Origin: Chrysomallon squamiferum | Lineage: Eukaryota > Mollusca > Gastropoda > Neomphalida > Peltospiridae | Direction: 5' to 3' | DNA length: 64,000 nt | Assembly (NCBI GenBank): GCA_012295275.1 | Contig: CM022673.1 | Location: 29,707,136-29,771,135 of the forward strand | In this document: positions 12,417 through 23,956 of the stretch, piece by piece | How positions within the stretch are numbered: position 1 is the first letter of the stretch | How the letters are laid out: each line of letters opens with the position of its first letter | Notes under the pieces: model-generated | Database searches by the model: none | Told to the model about the DNA's origin: nothing | Seen by the model: the letters and a program-made list of their open reading frames with translations, nothing else | Program-made: the position numbers and the translations under genes

Positions 12417-12656
12417 TTTTAGTTAACTGAAAATCAAGATTAAAAATACCCAAATTAACAAATAAACAAGCAAATAGTTTATTTTAACAAGATGTTACAA
12501 CTCTGTTTTAACCTGAAAGCTAAATTTGATAAAATGTCATGTTAAAAAAATAATAAACAAACAAAATCATGTTAACTATGAATCTAGGTCTCTGTTAGAA
12601 TATGAGAACACTGCATATAATCTAGTAAATCCTTAGTTATTTTTTTTCCCAAACAC

Positions 12657-12685
12657 CTTTTGGGGCAATTTGTCTTCCTGGAGAG
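12657..12685 (-). promoter_or_regulatory. Candidate RPL32 first exon (TOP/TCT-like), option A
   Basis: On the minus strand a pyrimidine run TTTTCTCTCC leads into 29 nt ending AAAAG before a GTGTTT donor. Splicing this to the acceptor at 12427-12429 would give a 39-nt leader, typical of ribosomal protein mRNAs. A competing candidate lies at 13213-13248. Confidence 0.3.
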
Positions 12686-13212
12686 AAAACGTTTATTTCA
12701 ATACGATGTGGATATGAAACGATATTAATAAATCAGCCTTGATTATTTTATATTGTTGTGTAACTGATAGATAAAATATGATTATTCTCATAGTAATAAA
12801 CGAGTGTTATGAATTACAATTAACAGGATAACCGAATGCCGGAATCATTCCGGGAATGGTGGGCCATGTTTACATTATTCATTGTTTATGTTGCATATGA
12901 TAAACTGGAAAATTCTAATTTTTCCCTTCATTCAAAAAAAAAAAAAAAAATTGTATGAACAGAAAAATGGATTTAATAATTAACAAGCGTATGTTTTAAA
13001 GATTTTTCCCATTAATAATTTATCTTAAGGTATCAATGCTACTACTGACAATTTGTTCACATAATTACGTTAAAACAAACAATAACAACTAAAAACTAGC
13101 CGTCATTTACTGCTCTTTAATCAATGGAAATAACTATAGTATTTCGATGAAATGATAATACAAAATGATGGTTTTGATATTCGTTTGATAAACATGATTC
13201 TCTAATACATAC

Positions 13213-13248
13213 ATTAATGGCAATAACACTGTATAAAAAGGAAGTACT
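13213..13248 (-). promoter_or_regulatory. Candidate RPL32 first exon (TOP-like), option B
   Basis: On the minus strand CTTCCTTTTT begins at 13248, followed 26 nt later by a GTATGT donor (13207-13212). Just upstream lie a GC-rich patch (CCGCGGCGTGG) and the AAAGGGAAACAACTC motif at 13285-13299, which is also seen near the BET1L start. This resembles a promoter plus 5'-TOP start. It is inferred and is an alternative to the 12657-12685 candidate. Confidence 0.33.
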
Positions 13249-13994
13249 CAACGCCACGCCGCGGACTTATTAGATTTTTGGTTTAAAGGGAAACAACTCT
13301 TGCAATAATTGCTTGAATTTTTATTACAGTTGATGACTGACAGAAAATAAGAATAAGTTTTATATAAAATAAATATATTTGTAATTATCACCATTGTATC
13401 TGTACAAATATGTTTCTGTGCTTGCTGAAAGAGAAAAATAATAATTACTATAATTATAATAAGCTAGATTGTAATTATTTAGATCTTGTTTTTCGTCTTT
13501 TCATTTTTTATTTCTTTTTTTATTTTATCTGTCTATCTATATCAATGTATTTTATTGGACTGGTTAAACAGACAATAAGTCAGTATGTTTCTGAATGTAG
13601 CCCCCCCCCAAGTAAATAATAATAATAATAATAAAATAAATAATAATTTTCTCATTCTGTTCTTATGATCAGTACCAATTTGTTACCAATTTGTTATGCT
13701 CATGTGGATCTATTGTTTGTACACACATTAAAAAATAAACCAGATGATTTTATTACCAAATAATTTATGGTTGTGTAGCCAAAGTAGGTTAAATGGAAAT
13801 TAAGAAAACAACAAAAATACAACAACACAATAATGGCTGAACACCTGAATACATTTCCTAGACTTTTTAGTAACAGCTTTTGGAATATTCCCAACTTTTA
13901 TTTTAGAAATGTCAAAATATAAATAGCAAATAAAACATTTAAAAAAATGAAAAACAAAATTAAAATATAATAATGAGAATAAGAATAATAATGA

Positions 13995-14002
13995 TGTTAA
14001 TA

Positions 14003-14037
<35 letters not shown>

Positions 14038-14040
14038 AAT
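13995..14040. repeat. (TAA)n microsatellite
   Basis: Trinucleotide TAA repeat with a few TGA interruptions in intergenic AT-rich DNA. Confidence 0.85.
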
Positions 14041-15853
14041 TTACATCATGAGAATACTCAACAATTCTCAAATATTTTTTTTAATTTTGAAATAGGACGC
14101 TTAATAGTCCAGACTCTGGGGGAATTCTTTATTTTTCTCCACTGCAATTTTACTGTGATCGTAAATACCTATTGCAATACATGTTGAGACAACAAGCTAT
14201 TCAAAGATTTATCATATGGCTTAGCTTCATGTCAGAACTTTTTTAATCTTCATAATGCACCTGTTCTGTGTTTATTTTAAACAAAAATATTTCTTAATTT
14301 TAAAAAAATACCAATTTCTGGAAAATATTTTTAATACTCTGTAAAGTGTGATATTAAAAACTACTTTTCATGGATTTATACAAGTAATCAAAGCTTCATA
14401 ATTATTTTAATTATTTTAATTTTTAATCAAGCTTTAACTCAAAGTTAGCTTTTTTTAAATTTTAGTAATTTTTATTACTTATATAAATATTTTAATACAC
14501 TGAATAGTTGAACAGTCATACAAAATGATCAGTAAAGCAAATATTAACAGATTTTGCACAACTGCAGAATACAGTTATAAACATATTTATAAACTGTATT
14601 TTGTATACAAAGAAAAAAGTCTAACATTCTTTATTACAGTTTTAATTTTTCCCTATATAGGTCAAATTAATGGTGTAAAATTTTTATTCTTGATCACAAT
14701 AAAATATTTTAAAATAAAACATTTTAAAAAAAGTTATCTTGCATATTTTAATCCATATATTTACAATGCTTTTGGTAAATGCTAAGTATATGAATAGCAA
14801 TACATATCTCCTTTCACTTATGTACCTTCTATTTATTTTCTATCATTAAAAACAGCCTTATTTACATTATAAAGCAAAGATTATCTCTCCCAAAGTCAAA
14901 AATGCCACAAATCATTTTTTAATTTGTTTTAAGTTAACAATTTCGTATTATTTTTTATCCAATCATAGCACTGGGCATATATTGGCCACATATTAATATG
15001 TATGCATCAACCACATACATTCTCTAAGCACTTCAGTTAGAAAAAAGTTTGAAAACCTCTGCCATTAAGTATACCAGAACTTAAAACGTGATGTTATAAT
15101 CCTTGTACTTTGGTAGTGTTGATAAACCTGTTATTATCTCTTTGTGTCTTGGTCATACATAAAAACCATAGAATAATAATGTTCCTTATAAATATAGATG
15201 AACCCAATAGAAGGTGAAAATAACTTTACGTCTTTTTAATAAACATTATTGTATCTTATATGCTTTAAAACAAAATACAATAAAATTCCATAGATTTTTA
15301 TTTTTCTTTCTTCCAGATCAGTTTTAATCCACCTCATTATAAAAATATATGAACCATGATAGGCGTAACCACGTGAATATACAACAATGGAAACAATTAC
15401 ATACACTTTTTCAATTCACAACATAAAATGGCATACATCAAATGAATGAAAGTTTGACTCATAAAAATAATATAAGACATTTATAGTTCATATAATTTTG
15501 AAATACAGATTTTTCTGCAGTTGAATGAAATAAAATCAGATCTAACACTTTTCTGTTGTACATCTTATGCAGTTGAAAAAAACAGTAAGCAGTGTTAAAA
15601 ATAATATTGCCAAGACAACCAATGTCTGAAATAACCTTTTTATATGCCCATGTACCTCTTGTGGTGCTGCAAAGAAATAACATAAATATATTTTATATAC
15701 CATATTACCACATTATGATAAATTATATTATAATAAATAAAATTATGAAACAAAAACAAGTATGTATATATAATGTATTTAGGCTATTTGTTTGCAACAT
15801 CACAGATACCAGCATGTTTTAAACTCTGCTGTAAATATTTTCTATTACAAATG

Positions 15854-16885
15854 TCAACGTGTAACTCGAACCACCAAGTAATATGTAATAAAAAAGAGAA
15901 CAATAAGTCCAACAATAATGTAACACATAATTCTCCTGTTACTTCGTCCTGAACTCATCATGTTGTTTATACGATGAATACTGCCTGATAGAAGTCCTGT
16001 AGTACCACTAAAATCATCTGTCTGAAAATAAAAATATTAATGTTCATAAATGTTACATAATACATGTACATAGCAAAAGGCAGTGGTTAAAAAAAAAAGC
16101 AACACAACATTATTAACACTCGATTTTTGTTAAATACAATTTATACTGATTATTTAGCAATGTTTTAATTACTATTGGTACATTATACTATTTGAAACTT
16201 CAGTGTAATAAGATCCAAAATAAGATTAAAAAGGACTGCAACTTGTTAAATATTTTGCTATTTATGGCTCACATACCATGTCATCAAGATATCTGTTTGA
16301 ATCTCTGGATTCTGTTTCTAGGTCCACAGCTACCTGAAAGCAAAAAAAATAATGTACGTGCTTAAATTGATTATAATTATTGAAACATGTCTATTTAATT
16401 TAGCTTTTTAAAAGTTAATAATGTTACCATCGACATAAATGTGGTTTTTCGTACTCTGTGTGTTTATGTGCGAATGAGTTTTGGTTTGTTTACGTTTTAA
16501 ATATACATGAATCCTTACTCCTTTTAATCGTGAAATTTTGTTAGCTAGTCCTTCAACCCGAGCTTGGTTTTCATGATCCAGCATTTCTTCAGTTTTGCCT
16601 AAAATGACAAAACTTCAATTTTATAATTAAAATAACATTTAATATATGACGCAATTAAATAACATATAATGATATATCATATATCATTATATCATAATAT
16701 ATGTATATAAAAATTTATGTAAATAAATAAATAAAAACAGCAATGATAACATGTCATGGTTTATCAAAACTTTAAACAAAGAGACAGTGAAAAAACTCGG
16801 ATCTGACGTTTTGACAACTGTATTTTAACATCGGTTAATATGTTATATGCGTTTTACCATTCGCTGGTCGTCTCCAATCTGCCAT
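15854..16885 (-). CDS. BET1L: BET1-like SNARE (GS15)
   Basis: Qc-SNARE for retrograde and intra-Golgi vesicle fusion. Four exons: 16858-16885, 16519-16598, 16277-16333 and 15854-16021, sum 333 nt, encoding 110 aa (human 111). It begins MADWRRPANGKTEEMLDHEN, matching the MADW...EEILDRENK start of human BET1L. The SNARE heptads (about 20-75) include LANKISRLKG and NRYLDDM, then DDFSGTTGLLSGS. A single C-terminal membrane anchor (about 87-106, CYIIVGLIVLFFITYYLVV) is followed by a short RVTR tail. Residue 48 is Ser where human BET1L has Gln (DSN versus DQN). Start and stop both fit the family. BET1 is the only close alternative, and the MADW start favours BET1L. Confidence 0.92.
16664..16692. 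repeat. 13-bp perfect palindrome in BET1L intron 1
   Basis: Arms 16664-16676 and 16680-16692 are exact inverted repeats (ATATAATGATATA type) around a 3-nt TCA loop. This is a potential hairpin or cruciform in AT-rich sequence; no function is evident. Confidence 0.7.
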
Positions 16886-19803
16886 GTTGTCAATTTTTAT
16901 ATAAACAGGGAAATACAACTCTTGATAAATGGGAGTTATCTCCTCATCTACAGTGACAGTATCTTCTTAACTGCTTTAACAACACGTTTGGATGCACTCC
17001 TCAAAGTTTCGATTTGTAATTAAAAATGTTTGCATGATTTTAAAATAATCAGCGATATCTAAATTCTATTTTAAAGTTTGTCTATTTTATGTTTTATATT
17101 AAATAAGCCTACTAAAAAATAAATAAATAAATAAATAAAAATGATAAATTAAATTTATCATATCTTTAAAAACAATAAAAATAGTAAGTTAGTTTATAAA
17201 TCAGATATATTCGCTCTAGTGCATATTGAAAATTAAGTGTGACAAAAAAAACATGTCCAGAGGTAGTTTATATATATATTTCTTTTTAATTATTTTTATT
17301 TTTTTATTTTTCAAACAAATTTGAATTTTAGATATTTCAGTATTTCAAATTTATTATTTTACAGCTGTACCTTAATGAAAAACGTTACAATTTCATGACT
17401 TAATGAAATATAAATTCTCCCATTTCAGCCCTTTGTGTTAATTCCTCCGATTCAAGCTACTGTCCAATAATTTAACAAAATTTGTGTTAATACCAAATAT
17501 TTTGCATTCAACAGCCACTGACCAATAATGATCAGAGAAAAAAAAAAGATAAAACATTATGAATAGATGAGTTTTTTATTCATTCTCAGTGATGTACTTT
17601 ATTAGCTAAAAATGTTCACCAGTAATATAGAATAATGTGGAAATACATATCTGTGCTATTTTATATATATCATCAGTGAAGTTCAAGTACAAGAATCACA
17701 GGCATTTAAAAAATATATATATTTTTTTTTAAATTTTCCTCTCTTTAAAAAATAAAAATAAAAATAAAAACATTCAAAGAATGAAAAAATAAAGAAAACT
17801 TAAAACTGATGTGCTGGTATATTTTTTATTTCAACAAAAAGATTATTTTTAACAAGCAAGTTTAAATGAACAGTTACTATAATCACAAAATAATGCACTG
17901 ATATATATAAAATTGCTGAAATAAAAGCGTTTGCTGTTGCTATTAAATCAAAATCAGGAATGATGATCTCTATTATTATTTTTTTATTAAAGTGTAAACT
18001 AAAAATATAACAATGAAGATAAATAACAACGAACATAAAGAAATGAATTCAAAATTTACCAAAAAACAAATGAAAATAAATTAGTTATTAATCAGACTTC
18101 AAAAAAATAATAAAGAATAAATAGTGATAAATAAATTTTAAAAGCAATAAAAGGAAATAAATTTATTTATATTTTTAGATATCACAGTATCAGGATTGTA
18201 TTTTTTATGCATTTTTCTTCTGACATTTATAAGACAATAAAGTTGCACTTTTTTAAAATACAGAGTTGTCAGTGAAATTGTAAATTTAAAAAAATCACTG
18301 CTGAATCCAACCACAAGCTAGCTGTATTAGGGAATCCAGTATAAATTAATTCTTTTTTGTTGTTTTTAGTTAGTTTTAATTTTTATTAAATAATTCTATA
18401 AAGTAAGATAAACCATAACTATCATTTCATATACAAATGTATATATTTTTTTTAAAAAACATTCAGAGTCTCCTTAATAAATCTGCAAACCTGCAACCAT
18501 CTGACAGTTTGGAAAATAAATTATAACACAAACAGCACATTTCTGTTACTTTTATTTTTGCTTTTCAATAAAACAACTCTAGTCACAATAAAAAATAAAG
18601 AAACAATTTGTAAACCAAAGAAGTCAATAATTAAAACAAAATTAAAAAATACAAGTTGAAAAATTGGTAGAAAAAGGTGCACTGTTTACATTTTCCTTAC
18701 CCACTTTTGAATTTAAAGTCCAAAATTGTGTAATATTCAATTCAGTGGTTCAGACTATTTGAATTTGCACAGACATCTGTATGAAAGCATTATATATGTA
18801 TAATTACATCCAATTGTTTATTTTTATGACTAATTAATAAAGAATATGTCTTAAACCAATAACTGATCTTTTCCTAGACTAATAAGATGACAACATATAA
18901 TCATTTTTATTACAATATTTATAGATTCTTTAAAAAGCTGCTAGTCTACTCCGATCATGTCCAAATTTTAAATGAACTTCTACATGAGGTAAAATAACAT
19001 AAAAAGATGTGACTGATACTGAAAAAGAAAAACCACTGCGTTTTAACTTCATCATTTTTAAACAATGAAATCTAAACTCAAACAGTAAACAATCTTCCAG
19101 TTGTTATAATTATCTTTTATTTTTATTTATGTTTGGTTATTTGTTTGTTTATTTGTTTGTTTGTTCTTTTATAAAAAAAAATATATGATCTGATTAAAAA
19201 CTAACCAGATAATCAAAAAATGATATTAATAATTACAAATCTAATTATTTAATTAAAATGTAAATAAGTAACAAAAAAGTTAATAAAATAAATTTGTATT
19301 TCCAATCTATAATTTGGGCAATCATTATGTTTTATAAAAATAACAAATTAGAAAATATTAATAATAATAATTAATAATAATAAATGATAACAATAATAAC
19401 AATAACCAACATCCCTATATCCCAACAAACAAAAATAATAAAAATGCTGTAATTATAAATCGAGCAAATGAGAAATTAAGCAGTAAGACTAGAAATAAAA
19501 ACGATTTTATTATTTGTCAAAACATATTTAAAAGTATATGATTCTGTTTTGAAACATATTTCAGATAAATGAGTAACAATTTTCAACCTGGTGGAATGCA
19601 GATACATTAGAGACATGGAAATCTAAATCATAATACAAAAATTTACTTTAGTGAAAATTATTGTAAACTGAAGCATGCCTTTTAATGACATATTAATAAC
19701 TGTTTTATTATAAATTTATTACAATTCAATAAATTATTTTTTGTATTTTACATTATATATCAGAATTAATTTAATAATAATTTCAAATATTTGTTTTATT
19801 CCA
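16886..19803. other. Intergenic region between BET1L and the F-box/LRR gene
   Basis: Apart from the BET1L proximal promoter at its left end, this is about 2.9 kb of AT-rich DNA with short AAAT/TTTG tracts and no recognisable exon. The part next to 19803 is probably the 3'UTR of the F-box gene. The 78-aa minus frame at 17800-18036 has no recognisable domain. Confidence 0.5.
16904..16945. promoter_or_regulatory. GGGA-ATAACTC-like motifs upstream of BET1L
   Basis: CAGGGAAATACAACTC (from 16907) and the near-palindromic GGGAGTTATCTCCTC (16931-16945) lie 20-60 bp upstream of the BET1L ATG. Similar motifs occur near 13290 and 61530. Promoter role is inferred from position. Confidence 0.35.
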
Positions 19804-21873
19804 CTACATGAATGCATATGGCCTATAGCGGCTTTTTTTCCCAGGTGGTACTAAGGAAATTGTCAGATTACCTTGGCTACCATTTGCCTCTATTTGTTCC
19901 ATGTTGCATATTTTCACCAGGCGATGGTCAATGTCCTTCACAACTTCCAGTAATCCTGGGAGTGATATTTTAAATGGATTCCCGACTGTCAACTCTATAC
20001 TATCAAGGTCAGGACAGCCTTTCAAAACAGCTTCAATCCCATCCAAGGTCAGTTGTTTATTTCGATAGGATTTCAATGATCTCAAACTTTTGCAGTATTT
20101 GCCAATTGCAAAAAATGCTACATTAGTGAAACGAACATTTTGTATTGTTGTTCCAGAAATGTCCAACACTTGGAGATTGTGACATGACTTGACAAGAAAC
20201 TCAATAGCATCATCAGTTATGAGGTAGCAGCCCTGAAGCATCAGCTTGCTTAGATCGGGACAATGCTTTGCTATTTGTCTAATAGAATCATTGGCAATCT
20301 TTGAACAGAAACCCAAATAGAGATGTTTTATGTGAGAATGTTTTGCAAATGTTTTACTATCACTCATGTGGCCATTTTTGGTTTTATCTTCAACACAAGA
20401 AACAGTATCTACGTTTTGTTCATTGTAAGAACTGGAATCACAAGTTGAACACTGAAATGCTGTTGCAGCATCATTCACATTTATTTTTCTGTCTTTTTCC
20501 AGAGATGATTCATTCATGTTGAAGTTGGGCTTTTTATTTACTGGCATCTGATCTTCAGGTGAATTTCCAATTTCTGAACCAACTACACTACAGTCAATTG
20601 ATGATACAGCTGAACTTTCCTCAGAATTTACTTGTGGTGTCAAAAGACTGTCAAAATTCAGTTTACACAAATAATGACAAGTTTCTAGAGAAAGCATACA
20701 CATCCACCTGCAGTTGGCAATCAAGACATTGATGCTCCCAGATGTGATCTGTACACACTCAGTGAGATGAACCATCTGAAGCTTCTGACAGTGGTTTGCA
20801 AGAGCTATGACAGCACTGTCAGTAACTGACAGACAGCCAGCAAGGCCAATCTCAATCAGGTTTGGACAATGTTCTGCTACTGCAATGATTCCAGCATCAC
20901 TAACACCTGGGCAGAAATTAACTTCCAACATTGTCAGCTTTTGACAGCCTTCTGCAATTCTCTGCAAGCCTACATTTGTGATGTTACATCCTCGTTCATA
21001 CTGGTATTTATTTCCAATGAATGTCTGCAGATCCTTACAGTATTCACCAACAGCACAGAGGCCTACATCAGTAATGTGAATACATCCTGTTACATCCAGA
21101 TACTTCAGTGATGGGGAGTTTTCTACAATAGTTTGCAGAATTTTGTCATTTATGAATGTATATCTTAATCCTAGCTGCTGAAGACAAGTCTGAGTGTGTT
21201 TGATGTCAATGAATCCTTCCAATGACAAATCATTACTGTGCCCAAGATTTAATTTTTTTATATTGGGACAGTTTTCAAACAAGCCCTGAATGGCAACATC
21301 AGAAATATGTTCTGATTCAATGCTCAAGCTTTCCAACAGAGGACAACTTTGAAAAACTTTAACAAGTTTTTTGTTGAATAGTGCTGGATTTCCTTCACAA
21401 CCAAAATCATCAAATGACAAGGTCCTGAGGTTTTTTAACTGACACACATAATATAGACAATTATAAATATTCACATAACTGCAGGCATGTATTTCTAGAC
21501 CTTCTAAGAGAGGATATTTTTGCACTATCTGAGAAACCACATGATCACTGACACTAGTTAAACTTAAATTGAGGTATTTTAAACGGGTACATGTGATGTC
21601 TTTATGAAGAAATGACTGATCAGACAGATTCATTAACAAGCCAAAAGCTATTTCTTCAACAAGGTCTGATATTCCAGCCAGAAGCTGGAGAAATGATGAA
21701 TCACCAAATGTTTCACCAAAATCTTCACAGTTGAGAGTTCGCCATAGACTTCTGTCATAACTGTGGTCATGCAGTAAGCGACACGTTCTTCTCACACTGG
21801 TAACAAGATCATGTATTTCCAAATACGACAGTATGTGCAAAAGAATTGGCTGTGGCAAGTCACAGATATTCAT
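19804..21873 (-). CDS. F-box and leucine-rich-repeat protein (FBXL family), single exon
   Basis: Probable substrate adaptor of an SCF ubiquitin ligase: the F-box would bind SKP1 and the LRRs the substrate. Open frame of 689 aa. An F-box occupies residues 6-49 (LPQPILLHILSYLEIHDL, then SLWRTLNC). Cysteine-containing AMN1/FBXL-type LRRs with CPxLxxLxLxxC..ITDxG/AI signatures run from about 75 to 410 and 510 to 655. A polar Ser/Asn-rich insertion (about 412-510) interrupts the solenoid. The start is the first ATG and immediately precedes the F-box, so the frame looks complete. The whole CDS is intronless among intron-rich neighbours, consistent with a retrogene or old intron loss. The exact orthologue is not recognised; FBXL2/20/7-like proteins are nearest in style. 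It is head-to-head with DLEC1. An 18-codon stretch (residues 533-550) is duplicated at 28151-28205. Confidence 0.88.
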   Translation of the reverse strand: MNICDLPQPILLHILSYLEIHDLVTSVRRTCRLLHDHSYDRSLWRTLNCEDFGETFGDSSFLQLLAGISDLVEEIAFGLLMNLSDQSFLHKDITCTRLKYLNLSLTSVSDHVVSQIVQKYPLLEGLEIHACSYVNIYNCLYYVCQLKNLRTLSFDDFGCEGNPALFNKKLVKVFQSCPLLESLSIESEHISDVAIQGLFENCPNIKKLNLGHSNDLSLEGFIDIKHTQTCLQQLGLRYTFINDKILQTIVENSPSLKYLDVTGCIHITDVGLCAVGEYCKDLQTFIGNKYQYERGCNITNVGLQRIAEGCQKLTMLEVNFCPGVSDAGIIAVAEHCPNLIEIGLAGCLSVTDSAVIALANHCQKLQMVHLTECVQITSGSINVLIANCRWMCMLSLETCHYLCKLNFDSLLTPQVNSEESSAVSSIDCSVVGSEIGNSPEDQMPVNKKPNFNMNESSLEKDRKINVNDAATAFQCSTCDSSSYNEQNVDTVSCVEDKTKNGHMSDSKTFAKHSHIKHLYLGFCSKIANDSIRQIAKHCPDLSKLMLQGCYLITDDAIEFLVKSCHNLQVLDISGTTIQNVRFTNVAFFAIGKYCKSLRSLKSYRNKQLTLDGIEAVLKGCPDLDSIELTVGNPFKISLPGLLEVVKDIDHRLVKICNMEQIEANGSQGNLTISLVPPGKKSRYRPYAFM

Positions 21874-22350
21874 TTTAAGTTAATTATCAATAAAGATTTA
21901 GATGTTAATTAAACATGGAAAAATAGCCAATGACACAGACATTTGTTTTCAAAATCTTTTTTCCAGGTAAGATGTGATTTTTTAGATATAAAAATAAAAA
22001 ATACGATTATGTTCTAAGAACCATTTTCTGGTTTATGCAGATAAACAATCCTACATCACAAGTTTAAAAAAAAATATCTACACAACCATAGCTAATTTAT
22101 AAAAATAAATATATTTATTGTAATAAGTGTTGATACAAAATATATGTTAAGAAATTTAGACTTTCGAAAACTTCACAATAAAATTAAAATATATAATCAA
22201 AGGGCAAAGTGCATTTTATCTTTTTGTTTAATTTGTAATACTGATAATGGAAATTCATGTTTTAAAAAATGGAAGACACAAATGATCATCTTTTATAAAT
22301 ATTCACCTCATTAATTATTTATTTTACATCTTTTTTGTCTCTCTCACCAT

Positions 22351-22649
22351 AAAAAAAAGTTAAAAGATGGAATCTCTATACAGCCAGCATTCATTTCAAT
22401 CAGTTTTTGTGTTTTAATCTTCATTTCAGTTCACAACAAATAATGTCAGCAGCAGATGTGTATTTAGTTTCATGAAATCATTCATTTCCCTCACTGAAAT
22501 GATGTACTGATCTGAAATTTAAGAATATTAAAACCTCTGCATAAAGCAGTCTCTATGTTGGTATCTACAATCAAGTCCACAGTTGACTCTTTAATCAAAA
22601 AGCATCTGGATTGTCCATTTTGCATTTGAAGCTCACAGCATTGGAATAC
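22351..22649 (-). other. Possible leader or terminal exon, minus strand
   Basis: A 22-nt T tract plus TAG acceptor (minus strand, 22650-22672) precedes a frame that stays open for about 50 codons (starting FQCCELQMQNGQSRCF) and then stops. A GTGAGAGA donor lies at about 22343-22350. It could be a 5'-leader exon of the F-box gene or chance. I do not recognise the peptide, and the frame cannot be joined to the donor at 23407-23408 in phase. Confidence 0.2.
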
Positions 22650-23069
22650 TAAAAAAAAAAAAAAAAAAAAAAGGTCTTAAAGGTATTCTTTCTAAAAATT
22701 GATATGAAATAAAATCAATTTATTACTCAAAGGTATAAACACAAACAAATTAATTTTTAAATTTATAATTTTTTTTTATCATTAAATGTTAAATAATTTA
22801 TGTTTGCAAAATGATTGATCAGCAAGGACTTCAATACATATTGATTTATATTTTAGAATAATTATTTAAAATATAAATTATACTTGATGCAAATATTTTA
22901 TAGTTAATGAATAAATATTAAACAATTAACTGGTCAATTGTATTATCAACATTTCATTAAGATAACAGTATATAATTTTAACTCAAAAAATATTACGTAC
23001 AGTAAAAACATTTCATTAACAATAATTCACTACGTTTTAATTAAAGTAACAATAAAAACAAAAAACAAA

Positions 23070-23105
23070 AAATATATTTATTTATTTATTTATTTATTTA
23101 TTTAT
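23070..23105. repeat. (TTTA)n microsatellite
   Basis: Run of ATTT tetranucleotides between the F-box gene and DLEC1. Confidence 0.9.
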
Positions 23106-23408
23106 TTCTGTATATATATATTATGATACTTAGATTCTTATGACAATTTGTAATAGTTACTTATAGAGGTATCTTAAACACTATTAAGATTATGACTCAT
23201 CCTTCTTTTCTTTTCAACTCCATCAATCACTCATTCATTCATTAAATCGATACTGCTAGTGATGCTATGATAATGAAAGATAGATACAAAATCAAGCAGA
23301 ATGCATTTACCATTTTATTCGATCTATACACCATTATAAACAGAATTCACCAAAATAAAATATAATTAAAAACAGAAGTTTCGATTCATGTGAGACATTT
23401 TTTCTTAC

Positions 23409-23700
23409 CTAGTGTAAAAAAGATAATAGATGTTGGAATGAATCATCTGTTCACAGCTTCCAACAAATAATGCATTTATCATAGAGTTATCTTTCTTAGA
23501 TGTTACTCTTTTTAAAATAAGTACATCAATAACTTGACGACTGAGCCTCGATTGTTTTGTTTATTATCGGGAGTAAATATTCCTCGTACAAATTCGTTTA
23601 TTAAAAGCATTCGGTTTTTTCCGTTGACACTATTCAAATTGAAGGTGCCGAACATAACCGAGCACATCCGATTATAACAGGTGCGCTTGTTCACTACCTA
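23409..23700 (-). other. Possible first exon of the F-box gene (noncoding)
   Basis: On the minus strand a strong ACTAG|GTAAGA donor (GT at 23407-23408) ends a stretch that is less AT-rich than its surroundings. It carries a 60-codon upstream frame (MNKRTCYNRMCSVMFG start) that stops before the donor. Its position about 1.5 kb upstream of the F-box start suits a spliced 5'UTR. No homology recognised. Confidence 0.25.
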
Positions 23701-23925
23701 GAAACGAACAGAATATCGAGACCTATGTAAACAAAAAATGAACGTTTTTAGCACTGGCATGATTTGATAAAAAAGGAGTAAAATAGCAATTCTCAGCATC
23801 TCGTCAAAGAATAATCTGTTAGATGTTTGGGTGCTGACATACTTTACTCAAGTAACTGTTTTAAAATAAGTTGTAATTTATAATGCTTATTCATATCATA
23901 TTTAAATGTATTAAAAATCTGCTAA

Positions 23926-23956
23926 ATTATCATTGATCATTGTCATCAATGATAAT
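23926..23956. repeat. 11-bp inverted repeat upstream of DLEC1
   Basis: ATTATCATTGA (23926-23936) and TCAATGATAAT (23946-23956) are exact reverse complements around a 9-nt spacer. They lie in the divergent promoter region about 310 bp upstream of the DLEC1 start. Possible hairpin or binding site; function unknown. Confidence 0.6.

Larger units (their letters stand above)
12686..15853. other. Intergenic region between RPL32 and BET1L
   Basis: Very AT-rich with no recognisable exon. It contains the possible RPL32 promoter, a C9 run followed by (TAA)n near 13602-13640, and another (TAA)n tract near 13995-14040. The part just below 15854 is probably the BET1L 3'UTR. Open frames at 13410-13619, 14525-14785 and 15459-15822 show no domain. 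Confidence 0.5.

Noticed and set aside
14525-15822. Open frames of 74-86 codons between RPL32 and BET1L
   Set aside because: AT-rich composition, no recognisable domain, no splice support, and partly within the probable BET1L 3'UTR.
22651-22672. A22 run as a retrocopy tail of the F-box gene
   Set aside because: It lies on the 5' side of that gene and in the wrong place for a retrocopy tail; it reads better as a polypyrimidine tract on the minus strand.
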